From Tipula vernalis (taxonomy: Eukaryota; Arthropoda; Insecta; Diptera; Tipulidae), in contig OY282559.1 in the NCBI GenBank assembly GCA_958295665.1, positions 131,233,241 through 131,297,240 of the forward strand: DNA of 64,000 bases. The letters run 5' to 3'. The translations under genes were made by a program, and so were the position numbers. The notes beneath the pieces were generated by a model that was given only the letters and a program-made list of their open reading frames with translations, did not search any database and was not told the DNA's origin. Below are positions 1 to 11,843 of the stretch, in pieces (the first letter of the stretch is position 1; each line of letters opens with the position of its first letter).

Positions 1-897
1 TTGTATGTAATAGTCATGCGGTAATAGTGTCATAATCAGCACACTAAAATTTTGATAAATTAAAATAATTTATTTTCAATTTTAACAAGATGGCTGTGGT
101 ACGCTCGTGGAGTAACGAAACCCTCCCAACCGATTAGCCGCTATTCCCATAAACGTTAATCGTGTGCGACAACTTGGTATCCAAGGACCAAGCCATCCGG
201 TTACAAAATCCCCCTAACCCCTATTTAAGGAGCACAATACATTGCAACAGTGTTATATGGTATTCAATTAATTTTAATTATTAACCAAAATACATTTCAA
301 GTCGGTGAATGTTATACGACGTTTATGTTACAATTCACCGCAATTCATTAAGTATCGGTGGACTAAATAAACGAGTGGAAATTTAAATTGCATACTAAAT
401 TTAAAGTTTAAGGGAAGTATTAAGAGAAATATTGGCAGTTATAGATAAAATCCTTACAATACAAACATTTAATGCTATTGGGCGTTTAAATATTATTATA
501 GGTATGACAGAAAACGACACATTGTAGGTGTCCAACTACCACTATACAGCAAGCGTCAATTTCAATAATTCATTAGTTTTTATTTAATTTTTATTATATA
601 ATTCATTCCCATTTATAAAATTACCTTAATAACATTAATTGTGTACTCACCTAAATAATATTAATTGTGTACTTAATTTACCATATTTACAATTGTTGTG
701 AAGGATTTGGGCCATCTGCCATTTATCCACAAAACTAAACCCACTATAACATACGAAAGCCACCGAATTTTGTACAACTTTATTTGCCAGTTGTACAATA
801 GTTTTTGTTGTGTTTATTCGTCAAGTGTGGCGCAAATAAAATTAACATCTGTGCAAAGCCAATCGCCATTTTGTTCATAGTTTTATTGTCCTTCGAG
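1..897. other. AT-rich DNA, no gene seen
   Basis: No reading frame here resembles a known protein. It lies directly upstream of a decayed BEL/Pao retrotransposon, so part of it may be that element's 5' LTR. I could not confirm an LTR because no matching copy is visible beyond the integrase remnant near 5585. Confidence 0.5.
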
Positions 898-1110
898 CCG
901 GATTGCACAAAATATTGTGCAATTATAGTTTTGAACACTATCCCGATCCAGTAACGAGCACTTGAGCGCCGAATAGCACAAACCATTGTGCAATTACAGT
1001 ATTTTGAACGTCACCCAGATCCACTATCCAGCAGATGCGATCCGGATTGTACAACGAATTACAATTATAGTGTTTTGGTCGCTGCTCAATTCCAGTAACC
1101 AACGATTGGA
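898..1110. repeat. Three imperfect tandem units of about 70 bp
   Basis: A motif around TGTGCAATTATAGT followed by TTTTGAACAC and a CCAGTAAC-like stretch recurs three times with substitutions (near 918, 988 and 1060). It sits just upstream of the putative gag start of the BEL/Pao element, where LTR or leader sequence would be expected. The function is unknown. Confidence 0.5.
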
Positions 1111-1233
1111 AGCCGAATAGCTGATTTCGGTTCTGATATAAAATACACAGATAAACTTTTTCCATATTTATTTAAGTGGTTCCATAACGTTTTATTCCGT
1201 CTATATATAAGCGAAAGGCTATTTTGTGTAATA

Positions 1234-2440
1234 TGGCTACCGAAGGCGCATTAGATCACCCCAACGCTCTCGTTAAACGCAAGTCAATTGATTAGCGAAT
1301 TATATTAAGACAAAGGGGAAGGATTGTAGTTACGAGAATCTCAATGCCCGATTAGCTAAAATAAATGAGTTGTAAAATCAGTTTATTGCGACTAAGGATA
1401 AGGTATTCCAGTTAAATCCTAATGCCGACTCTTATATGTTGGAAGTCGATGATCAGTATTTTCGTCTAATCGCGGAAATTCAAGTGTTGTTACTTGCAAT
1501 TAACATCGAATCAGTTCCCAATACTTATCAATCAGGTTCCAAAAATGAATAAATAATTTCAGGTCGAATTTTAAGCTACCGAGACTGGCATTGCCTGTTT
1601 TCGATGGAAACTACAAGCAATGGCAGGCTTTCTTATGACGTGTTTACTTCAACAATTCATGAGAACACCACATTGTCACTTGCCCAGAAATTTAAGTATT
1701 TATTAGGCTAATTGCGCGGTCCAGCGTACACTACCATATGCCATTTCCGCGTCGTTGACTAAAATTATGTTGAAGCTCTAAAACGTCTTTAAAAAAACAC
1801 GATAAAAGGAAGACGATTGTTGAAACATACATTCGCGACTTTTTATTTCAACCTAAACTTACGTCAACCCCTTCCGCATCTGGGTTGATGAAAATTTATG
1901 ATAGTATTGATGAGACAATTCGCGGTTTGAAGTCATTAGACCCAGAGCCTTTCAAACGAGATCCTTGGATTGTTTATTTAGCCACGGAGAAATTGGATGA
2001 GGAGTCCAAACAACTATGGAGATACGAAACCTCAGAAAAGAACTTTCCTACCATATATCAGTTTTGTGCATTTATATCTAAAAGAATAGATGCTTTAGGA
2101 GATTCCGGATCTAAACGAGTTCATAATGTACCCAAATTATCTTTGACGAGTAAGTCGTTTCACGTAACACAGCAACCTGCTTGTCCCATACGCACCGATG
2201 AACATCATAAATTGTTTACGTGTAACAAATTTCGTTCGAGTCGATAGCCGTCGAGAATTAATGAAAACTCTTAATCGTTGTTACAATTGTTTATCGGATG
2301 AGCATGTTATAAGGCAGTGCAAGAAATCGAAAAGCTGTTTTACCTTGCTATACCTTGAAGAAGTCAATAATCTGCCAATTTCCACTAGCAAGAATAAGAT
2401 GTTTACGATACAACCGAGATCATCAAATCAGAAGCAGTGA
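1234..2440 (+). pseudogene. BEL/Pao gag remnant with zinc knuckle
   Basis: Gag forms the particle that packages element RNA. The frame opens at ATG 1234 and is broken after about 20 codons. Gag-like peptide continues in pieces: KLPRLALPVFDG near 1570 matches the conserved opening of the DUF1759 gag domain, and an open stretch runs 1885-2247. At 2279-2320 a CCHC zinc knuckle (C-x2-C-x4-H-x4-C, CYNCLSDEHVIRQC) is preserved. Several internal stops (for example near 1291 and 1373) and frame changes make it non-functional. It is followed directly by the protease region. Confidence 0.75.
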
Positions 2441-3150
2441 AACTCTATTTATTTCCTGCGATCCACAATGAACTACCAAGAGCTCAAATCATCACCAATT
2501 ATGATAGTCCGCACCTGCCAACAATATCAATACTTCCAACAGCAGAGATCGAAATTGAGGACAATTTCGGTAGATGGACAAAATGTCGCGCCCTTCTTGA
2601 TTCTGGTTCGACTCATTCGTTTGTAACAGCAAAATGTATTAGTTATCTGGGAATTCCTAGAAACAAGGCTAGCATTACAATTGATATTTTGAAGGGGCCA
2701 CGGGCTGGACTGTCCAAGGGAGTATCCGATCTCAGAATAAGGTCTTGTGTTGACCATGATTACAAAATTTCTACCCAGGCTTTTATTATACCTAAAATCT
2801 GCTCCAAAATTCCAACACATTCGATAGATGTCGGCAATTCTCATTTTAAATCCATTAATCGGCTGGCCGATCCCGAGTTTTATCAACCAAAGCAAATAGA
2901 TGTTCTACTTGGCTGTGAACATTTATTCCATGCGCTCACTGATGGTAAAATGGAATATATTGAAGGTAGCCCCGTCGCCCGCAACACCCGTTTTGGTTGG
3001 GTCATTGGAGGAAATTTTAACCTAAAGGATCTGAATTTAACGCCTCACCACACTCGCTCAAGATCAATCCATATCCAATTAAACCAAGGACAACCAGGAT
3101 TATCAACTATAAGAGATTTTCAACCCTCCCATAACCAGTCTCATCGATGA
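2437..3150 (+). pseudogene. BEL/Pao aspartic protease (DUF1758-like)
   Basis: The retroelement protease processes the Gag-Pol polyprotein. This 237-codon frame is the best preserved part of the element. The active-site motif LLDSGSTHSFV lies near 2593-2626, followed by a long C-terminal part with VLLGCEHLFHAL and NTRFGWVIGG, which is characteristic of the DUF1758 protease of BEL/Pao elements. The frame is open but separated by stops from gag upstream and RT downstream, so it is unlikely to be expressed as a polyprotein. Confidence 0.8.
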
Positions 3151-4607
3151 CTAATCTATATCTGCGTCAAATATTTCCATTATAACGTTTGGTATCAAGA
3201 TAATCGCACAACCCTACCGTTGCCATTTAAAACCCATCCACCAAATCTTGGTGATAGCTACCATCAAGCTTTACGACGATATTTGTCTCTAGAAAAAAAC
3301 CTTGAATTGGATCTTCCACTTAAGGAAGCCTGCGTAAGTTTTCTGCAGAATATTTATCCTTAGGACATATGGAACCTGAACCCGAACACGAGATTCTTGC
3401 ACTTCCAAATAAAACTTACTTATCCAGGTGTTAAAAGCTCTAGTATGACATCAAAGGTTCGTGTTGTATTTGAAGCTTCCGCGAAGATGACATCCGGAGA
3501 ATCTTGAAATAATATTCTCCTTGTAGGTCCTACCATTCAACAGAATTTCCGAGATTACCAAAGGATTATCTGGCGTGAAAGTGCAACGTCAAATATCCAA
3601 CATTTTCGATTACGACTATCACATACGGTACCGCACCAGCACTCTTTTTAGCCACACAATCGCTCCATTATCTTGCTGATAAGTTTTCTGATGAGTTCCC
3701 AGTTGGTACTAAAAACCTAAAATGCGATTTTTACATGGATACCTGATGTCAGGAGGGGAAACACTAGTAGCAGCATTGCAGCTGCAGAGGGAACTCATCT
3801 CGAGTTGCTGAATCTCGCTGGCTCGGGGTAGGTGGGTTTACCTTACGAAAGTGGTCAGTGAACCATCCTGCATTGTTAGAAATATTTCCGGCTGAAAAGC
3901 GAGAACTTTGCTCTTGGTGCTGAGATAGGAGACGAAACTAAGGAAATCTCCATTCTAGGAATAAAATATGACCCTGTTAAAGACAATTCCTTTTTTCAAT
4001 TAACCCTACCCAAGACAAATAAATTCACTAAGAGACCGTTTCTTCCCGAGATATCCAGAATTGTTGATCCGCTAGGTCTTCTTGCACCAGTAACAATTCG
4101 CCTGAAATACTATTCCAATCACTTTGGCTAAAGAGTATAGGTTGGGATGATGAACTTTCTCCGGATATCAAACAGGAGTGGGTTCTGGTTAGAAACAAGT
4201 TAGATGAGCTAACTTAAGATTCAATTTCCATGATGGATTTACAGTGGAAGGAACCATAGTCAGAACCAACCTTGTAGTGGCGAAAACCAAGGTAGCCCCA
4301 GTAAAAACCATATCTGTTCTACGATTAGAGCTAAACGCGGCTACATTGCTCGTGCGTTTATTAGGATTAGTCCAAACGTCTCTATGTTTATCATCTGATC
4401 CGAAAGTATTTTTGTACACCGATTCATCAATCACTTTAGATTGGCTATCTAAACCACCCACGGTTTGAAAAACCTATATAGCTAATCGAACGTCCAAAAT
4501 CCTCACTTGCACATTTCGAAATCAGTGGTATTATGTCTCATTAAACCAGAATCCAGCCGATTGTGCGACGCGCAGTATCTCGCCACAAGTTTTACTACAA
4601 AATAGGC
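3150..4607 (+). pseudogene. BEL/Pao reverse transcriptase and RNase H remnant
   Basis: Peptide pieces in shifting frames match BEL/Pao pol. KVRVVFEASAKMTSGE near 3452 is RT motif 1. FYMD near 3730 is the catalytic YVDD box, broken by a frameshift right after its first aspartate, with LMSGGETLVAALQLQREL following in another frame. EISRIVDPLGLLAPVTI near 4050 is the RT/RNase H connection. LYTDSSITLDWLSKPP near 4413 and NPADCATRS near 4552 belong to the RNase H region. Multiple stops and frameshifts show the copy is inactive. Confidence 0.8.
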
Positions 4608-4611
4608 ATTA

Positions 4612-4980
4612 GTTTATTTGTATAAGTTGCTTAAGGCGAAACAGCCAGTTTATCTCTTTGACAAGGTCAGAATGGGTAGGTCTGCCCGAACTCAATGGTT
4701 ATTGTTGCCGCCAAATATACAAAATAATGTTTTAAATTATTCAACATTGGTCAGAGGTTATGTTTTATGGAATCGGTTGCCGGTTGAAGTTAGATGTGTA
4801 AGCACAATTAGTGTTTCTAAAAAACTTGTTTTGATTATATAAAACTAAATAATTTGACTTGATTTGTATAAAAAATATTTAATACTAGCTTGTAGGAAAT
4901 TTTAAATGTTTAATGGATGTATTATATGGAAGGGTGGAAAAGCCATGAGCTTATGCCCTGTTAATATAAATAAATAAATC
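4612..4980 (+). mobile_element. 3' end of a non-LTR retrotransposon nested in BEL/Pao
   Basis: A 75-codon frame (4618-4842) contains YSTLVRGYVLWNRLPVEVR, the C-terminal tail typical of CR1/L2/jockey-like reverse transcriptases (WNxLPxxIR followed by FK-like residues). About 140 bp of 3' UTR follows, ending in a short TAAATAAATAAAT tail at about 4966-4980. It interrupts the BEL/Pao pol between RNase H and integrase. It is 5'-truncated, as is usual for these elements. No clear target-site duplication was seen. Confidence 0.65.
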
Positions 4981-5099
4981 GACTAGTGTTTTGTCTTTTA
5001 ACAGTACTTAAAAACTGTGGCGGTCAAGCCCATGTGTTGTTGGGTGGGAAGTTGTGTTAGCGCATAGTAATTTGAAAATTACGTGAAGTCCATTTATTC

Positions 5100-5585
5100 A
5101 TACAGATTGTTTAATAAGGGTAGGTGTATGGATTCAAGAGGCATCTGCGAGTTTTACAACAAAAACATCCAATAGTGTTGGCATCCAAATCGGTATTGGT
5201 GCATATAGTATTGTCTACGATTGCAGAGCATTTCATTGATGACTTTCATTAGTATGTTTCTCGTCGTGGCCTTTACAACTCAATCATTCATCTCCCTTTA
5301 CATATGGGAAGACTGCGGGAAGCTTTAAAAGCTAACATGAAAATGCTTATTAGCAAAAACATCTTTACACTACAAGAATTTTAAACATTGATTGTAAAAA
5401 ATTGAAGCTTCAATCGTATCAGATGAGAGTGGATGTAGTACGGATACCCCAGCGCACTTTATCCTAGGATGATCAATGAACGATATTCCTGAAGTAGATG
5501 ATTTAAATAAATTAATTAGTGTGCAATGGCAAACAACAAAAGAAATGTAATCCAGTTTTTGGAGGCGATGGTTCAAGGATTATAA
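5100..5585 (+). pseudogene. BEL/Pao integrase and C-terminal DUF5641 remnant
   Basis: Integrase joins element DNA to the host genome. Visible pieces are LIRVGVWIQEAS and KHPIVLASKS (5112-5205, the N-terminal zinc-binding region), LHMGRLREALKANMKMLISK (near 5295, corresponding to the HMGGLWE block after the catalytic core), and PAHFILG, SMNDIPEVDDLNKLISVQW and SSFWRRWFKDY (5450-5585, DUF5641). Much of the catalytic core is absent and stops are frequent. The match ends abruptly near 5585. Confidence 0.75.
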
Positions 5586-5589
5586 GTAC

Positions 5590-7985
5590 GTATATATAGG
5601 TTTCTGTGAATAAAAATTTACAAAAATTGTAAAAAATTTTGGAAATTTATAAAAATTGTGTTTAAAATTAATAATCACTGGTGTGTCCAGCCCCAAATCC
5701 GAAATAGTGGAAATACAATTGAAGAGGCATATCCGTAGTCGTATTGTCAAACAACAACAAAATATTAACCGGAAACTTCATCAGTCCCTATTCCATAACA
5801 GGTTGACTAGAGTCAAAAATTGTGTTCAAAGAGCTTCCTGTTAGTCCGGTTCTTCGTCTGTTCATTAGTTTTGAAAATCGAATAGATTCTTTGATTGTCT
5901 AGATTATTCGTATATTTCAAAGCCTTAAGCTATTTTTCTGTTAGAATCGAAATTAAATTCTCTAAAGTATTTATCAATAACCTAAACCAAAATTATACGC
6001 AAACTTTTAAATATCGTTCACCGCATATTATATTCTACAAAGACGACATTACCTCAAAAATCTGTCCATTAGTTTGAAGCATATATTATCCAACGGTTTG
6101 AAATCAACATAACCAAACTTTCATTCTTGCTTCTTTCTGTACTCTTATGGTACATAATTTAGCAAACAACACAAATCATCCAATTTGCATAATGAATCAA
6201 ATGAAAAACCTTTCTTCGTATTTTTTTTCCAATTTGCTTACACCACCCAGCAACAACAATGACAGCCAACGGAAAAGCTAAATAACACAAAATTTTCATA
6301 TTTCCCCTTTCGGGCACACAACATGTACTTATGTACTGTATGTATATACAAAGCAAAAAAAAAATGATCTCATTTCTAAAATGAAGGCGAAATAAACAAA
6401 AAACCAGAGTTAAAAGAAAATTTAATTTTTGAAATATGGAAAATTTCCACAAGGTGTTTTCCTTTCGTTTTGTTTTTTTTTTGGTTTTTTGGCTCTGTGC
6501 GGTTGTTGTTTATTTGATAATAAATTAAATTATTTCGAATTGAATTTAATATTTTGTGAATAATTTAAATTTAGTTTATCTCTCGAAGGACTTGAGTTTT
6601 AAACAAATTGGTTCACCGCACAATATTCGCAAATAACATCGACTTCTGGAGTTGAAAATCTTCTGTTGCATTTATCCAATAATACATACTTATTCCTTAT
6701 ACATATACATATATGTATGCATATTATGCAATAGCACAATACCCAATCAAATTCTTTGCAATTTCAAAATAATTTCAATTCACAACAAACAAAAATAATT
6801 GGAATCAAAAATTTAAAATTATAATTAACAGCATAAAACATGGTAAAAAAGGAAAACGGCAAAAAAAAAATTAATTGCATTTTTCCATTAACAATACAAT
6901 TAATTATTATTATTATTGATTTTCTTGTTTTATTGTAAATTTCCAACTTTCACAAATCCACTTTCCAATTAAACAAAACGGTTCGACTCCGCAATTATAT
7001 TGTGTTTTGTACATATAAAGTTGTTAGTACATGATGTTTGGAATATTTTATGAATTGAATTAAATTTACTGTGATCTGCAAAAAAAAAAACCGACTCTAA
7101 CCTAAATCGGAAAAATTAGAATGGAAATTCTCAATTATTGTCGTGTATAATAATATCGAAACATAACACAATGAGCAATTTAATTTGCATAATAATAGCG
7201 CGAAAGGAAAATTCCAACAGATACAACAACGATATAACACTGGGAAAACGTAGATTTAGTCATATACATTTAGCTTTTATTATAATTACAATTATATTTC
7301 TAGCGTCTTTGTTTAAAAATCTGATCTGCCGAACATCTGTTCTAATGAAATAATTTAAACCAAAATTTGTGTCGAAGGCTTTTTTTTTTGGAAAAACTGG
7401 TTGGTTTGGTGGTAGCTTTTGTGACAAAATTTGTGCTGCTATCTAACTAGTGTACAGTTTATGACCAAAGATTTTGACAAAATTTAAAAACGCTTAAGTA
7501 GTAAAACCTAACAACAGCTGAACAATAAAAAACTAAATTATAAGTATAAACTAAAACTACCAAATGGTAAAGCAGATCAGAATATCCCATCATAGTATAT
7601 TTTAATGAATTTTTCAAAATTTGATAGCCATTGACAGCATATCTGAGTATGCCATCATATTGTACTTTCCTTTGGGAATGTTTTGGGTCAGACGAAATAT
7701 TTGCGCGATCCGTCAAATGATTTTTATGAATTTTTCAAAATTGCTATACAAACAAAAATTGAGTAATGACCAATCGACGGAGAGACAGACAGCTTTTGTT
7801 TTAAATGTTTTCTCTTATACCTCAAAATGTCTTATTTTGATTGTTATAACTGTGCTGTTCTAACTACTTGATATAAGTAATCAGTAAACTAAGCCTAGGT
7901 AGACAGCCAATAAATAAAATAATTTTTATTTACACAATGTTTGTGTAATAACTCATAACTTATCCTTTTCAGGCCTTCATTTATA
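5590..7985. other. AT-rich intergenic DNA, no gene seen
   Basis: Homopolymer-rich sequence with only short open frames that look like chance. No domain, repeat or RNA gene was recognised. Confidence 0.6.
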
Positions 7986-9894
7986 CTCTATGCTAAAGCT
8001 GCACAAACAAAGAATATTGATATACATTTCTGTTAAAAAACAGAAGTATTTAACGAAAGTTTTGTAATGTATAAGGTACTCGTAGCTATGTGTGTTTTCC
8101 GTTTTGTCCATGCGTCGATGACACTACGTGAAATAATAAAACAGACAAAACATTTTCTTTTACTTATAATTATGATTTGATTTTATTAGGTTGAATTATA
8201 ATTGGATTATTAAAATTATTATTAATTTTAATCACACAATTTGTTTTTTTTACGTTAATATTAATTTTTCACTTGTTGCACGAAAGTTAAGAAGGTTGTT
8301 CTAATGTAAGTGTAATACTGACTGTCAAAAACACCACCAAAACAAAACAAAAAATTATGAAGCGGATGAATAATGAATTTTTTTTTCGTTTGTGTTCTCT
8401 TGTTTCGCATTCCACCGAAACAGTGGAGATGAATTATGTTTGATGGTGCTTGCTGGTCAAGCGGTTGCGGTTGAGTGAGTGTCATGTACACGAGAGCGCT
8501 GATATATGTATTTTAGTACATCGCGGTGATAAAACGAGTGTAAATATTTGGTGTTTGTGTGCGCGCCAATGTATATGATTGATATATTGTAGCGGAAACG
8601 AATGTAAATATTTATGAGTATAAATATGAGTGAGTCGCTACAGTTTTAAACTAAAAATAGTTAGTCTATTTGGGCTAATATGCAGCATAATTACTGTAAA
8701 AATAATTTTTTTATTCATAACATCGCAAGTTACGCCATTTTGAAAATATGTATGCAATAATACCCTGTAAAAAATTGTTAACCGCCATTTTGAATTTTTG
8801 TCAAGCATAAAACACTAAGTTATAGCCGCACAAACTGTAAAAAATCACAAAAAAATTAAAAACATAGAATATTGATATACATTCACGCAATATTTCCGTC
8901 AAAATACACAAGTACTAACGAAACTGTGCTAACTAACAATAGTTAGCATATACAGCATACTTACCGTCAAAATAATTGTTTAATTCATATGAAAATTAAA
9001 AATGCTGCAAGTGCCATAACACCCTGTAAAAAATCCAAAGGCGCCATTTTGAATTTTTGGCAACCACAAAACAGTCTGCTAAAGCTGCACAAACTTTAAA
9101 AAATCACAAAATTAATTAAGAAACATAAAATACTGATGTATACATTTATTTACGCATGATTTCCGTTAAAAACCGGAATTAATTAACGGAAGTGTGCTAA
9201 GTAACCATTATTAGCATATTTGGTGTAATATACAGCATAATTACTGTCAAAATAATTGTTTTATTCATAAAATCGCAAGTTACGCCATTTTGAAAATATG
9301 AAAACTAAAAATGCAGGAACTGCCATAACACCCTGTAAAAAAATTGTTATCTGCAATGTTGAATTTTTGGCAATCATAAAACACTATGCTAAAGCTGCAC
9401 AAACTCTAAATAATCACATAAAAAATTAAGATACATAGAGTATTGATGTACATTCATTCACGCATTATTTCCGTTAAAAACCGAAAGTGCTTAACGAAAG
9501 TGTGGAAACTAAGAATAATTAGCATATTTGGGCGCTAATATACAGAATTATTACTGTAAAAATAATGTTTTTATTCATTAACATCGCAAGGTACGCCATT
9601 TTAAAAATATGAAAATTAAAAATACCGGAAGTGCATTAACACCCTGTTAAAAATTGTTGGTCACCATTTTGAATTTTTGACAAGCATAAAATACTATGCT
9701 AAAGCTACACAACTGTGTCAAGGCACACTATGCTAATGCTGCACAAACTTTAAAAATCACAAAAAAAAATTAGAAACATAGAATATTATACATTGACGCA
9801 AAATTTCCGTGAAAATACGCAAGTACTTAACGAAATTCAGCAAACTAACAATAGTTAGCATATACAGAATAATTATTGTAAAAATAATTGTTTG
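7986..9894. repeat. Satellite-like tandem array, unit about 270-340 bp
   Basis: The same ordered landmarks recur: TATGCTAAAGCTGCACAAAC, then a TATACATT block, a TTCCGT(T/C)AAAA block, TTAGCATA..ACAGCAT, GCCATTTTGAAAATATG, and ACCCTGTAAAAAATTG with CCATTTTGAATTTTTGGCAA. The TTAG landmark occurs at about 8661, 8943, 9211, 9519 and 9855, giving spacings of 282, 268, 308 and 336 bp. The longest unit carries a small internal duplication of the AGCTACACAACT block. A partial unit at 7986-8070 is separated from the rest by about 570 bp. The array ends where LOA-type copy A begins. Confidence 0.75.
8072..8642. other. Block inserted into the satellite array
   Basis: About 570 bp of unrelated sequence splits one satellite unit. 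The hexamer AGTTTT occurs on both sides (8066-8071 and 8643-8648) and could be a target duplication. No convincing terminal inverted repeats or coding capacity were seen, so its nature is unresolved. Confidence 0.35.
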
Positions 9895-11841
9895 CGGGGC
9901 TCCAGCCCCCATTCTTTCCCAATGGCATTTTTGCAAGAGTATAGCGCTACCGAAGCTTTCTTTACCCTTTCCAGAATATTGGGTTTTCAATATAATTTGC
10001 TATCCAAAACGAGACCCAGAAAATTCGCTTCAACTGTAAAAGTCAAGCTGAACCCATTTAAAGTGTGAGGATCGATGTGAGGAAGTTTATATTTTCTAGA
10101 GAAGAGAACCAATTCGGTTTTGTGTGGCTTCACATTCAACCCACAGCCATTAACCCATAATTCTGCATTAGCTCACTAAGGGGGCCAGGATATTTACCAA
10201 GAGAATGAAGAGCAGTCTCTACAGATCTCTAATTGCAATAGGCATGTTGAGATTTAAACAGCTTTTCCGACACTATCGTTTCTCTAATATGAGCTTCTAT
10301 TTGTCTTTCCAGTGTATAAAAAAAAGGAAGACAAGCTAATCGGTCTAAGGTCATTGGGATTGCAGAGTGAGCGCTTTCCCGCCTTCGGTATGAAAACAAC
10401 CTTCACTTCTGTCCATTTACTAGGAATGTGACAGAGTTCTAGGCTGCCTTTGAAAATTACCTCTAACCAGGAAATTGTTAGATCCGTAGATTGTTGAATA
10501 TCCGCAGGGATAATAGCATCGAGTAATGGCGACTTATATGGTTTAAAACTGTTTATCGCCCACAGGATCTTTTTTCTGCTAATAATTTGGCCTATGAGGC
10601 TAATTGCCCTTTTACCTGCTGATGTGCTAGGTACAGATTCCGAACAACCAGGAAAATGAGTCTCCATCAGAAGTTCCAGCGATTTCGCACTATTAGTGGT
10701 CCATATCCCATCCGGCCGTTAAAGATAACTAGGGATGGAAGGACCAGTTGCTAGTACTTTGCGTAGCCTAGACATCTGTGAAGAATCCTGAATTTTGCCA
10801 CAGTATAGTCTCCATCTCCAAGAGCTGTTCTTTGCATTTCTAAATTGATATTTGTAAATTTTGAGGACTTCCTTATAGGAGTCTCAGTCTACAGCAGATT
10901 TTGTTATCCGAGCTATTTTAAAGAGTCTTTTGCATTTTCGACGTGTTTGTTGAATCTCCTTGGACCACCTTGGTGACCGAGATTTATCCCTAGGCCTGCT
11001 GAGTGGGCTAGAGCCCAGTGTCGCTTCATTAAAAGCGCTGGACAACTCGTCCACCAAGCCATCGAGCTCTTGTGTAGTTCAAGGAGATTTTGGCACCGGA
11101 ACTGGTATTGAATTACCCAGAATTGTTCTAAAGGTATTCCAGTTGGTTTTTCTCCTGTTTCTGTAGATTGGACTTTTTGGAGGAGTTAAGTCCATTTCAA
11201 ATTGAAGATAACAATGACCAGAAAAGGAGTGGTCCTCTGACACTCTCCAGTTTAATAGATTAATCGCCAAAAAGCTTCAGACAATAGTAATATGCAATAC
11301 TTCCTGTCTATTAGTAGTTATAAAGGTCGGCTTATTGCCTATGTTACATATATGAAGGTTAGTACTTAAAATCAAATAGTACCACACCTGGTTCATTTGT
11401 GTCCGTACTTCCTGAGATCGTGTGATGAGCATTTGCATCACTCCCAAGGTTGACTCCAACCTCGCTCTTCTGAGCCTCCAAGATTAGCTCACCTAGAATG
11501 ATTGTTTTAGTATCCACTTCATCATAAGCCAGGTAAGCTGATACTAGCCAGAGGTACGTTTACCGACCTCAATGCTGACCGCTGCTACATCTCCGTTACT
11601 GAAATTTGATAACAGAAATCAACTTTTGTTATTTTTAATGAGAATGCACGACCGAACCTTACCTTTTTTTTCGCGTGCATTAATCTATAATAGGGGTCTT
11701 GAGCCCAAGTACCCGGTCTTCAGTGACCCAAGGTTCCTGGATCAAGACGACATCTGCCGCTTCTTTCCCAATTTTTAAAATTAGAGCAGCTGATGCTGCC
11801 TTAGAGTGGTGAAGGTTGACTTGAAGAAATATCAGTGTCAT
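9895..11841 (-). pseudogene. LOA copy A ORF2 remnant (endonuclease and RT)
   Basis: ORF2 opens at ATG 11841 with LQVNLHHSKAASAALIL and VVLIQEPWV, the start of the AP endonuclease, including the catalytic glutamate of QEP. Further endonuclease pieces lie at 11459-11079. RT remnants include FKPYKSPLLDAIIPADIQQ and WTEVKVVFIPKAGK (10667-10284), then ERQIEAHIRETIVSEKLF. The RT palm with its YADD box is deleted: the sequence jumps near 10190 to the PHKTELVLFSRKYKLP region and ends at 9895. Frames change several times. Confidence 0.7.
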
Positions 11842-11843
11842 CT

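Larger units (their letters stand above)
1203..5585 (+). mobile_element. Decayed BEL/Pao LTR retrotransposon
   Basis: Gag, zinc knuckle, aspartic protease, reverse transcriptase, RNase H and integrase remnants follow one another on the plus strand in the order expected for BEL/Pao elements. A TATATATAAG box lies at about 1201-1210, just before the first gag-like ATG at 1234. Every domain carries stops or frameshifts, so the copy is dead. About 370 bp of an unrelated non-LTR 3' end lies between the RNase H and integrase parts. Flanking LTRs could not be demonstrated. Confidence 0.85.

Noticed and set aside
5656..5844. 62-codon frame after the BEL/Pao integrase as a continuation of pol
   Set aside because: It does not resemble the integrase C-terminus or an env-like protein, and the similarity ends near 5585.
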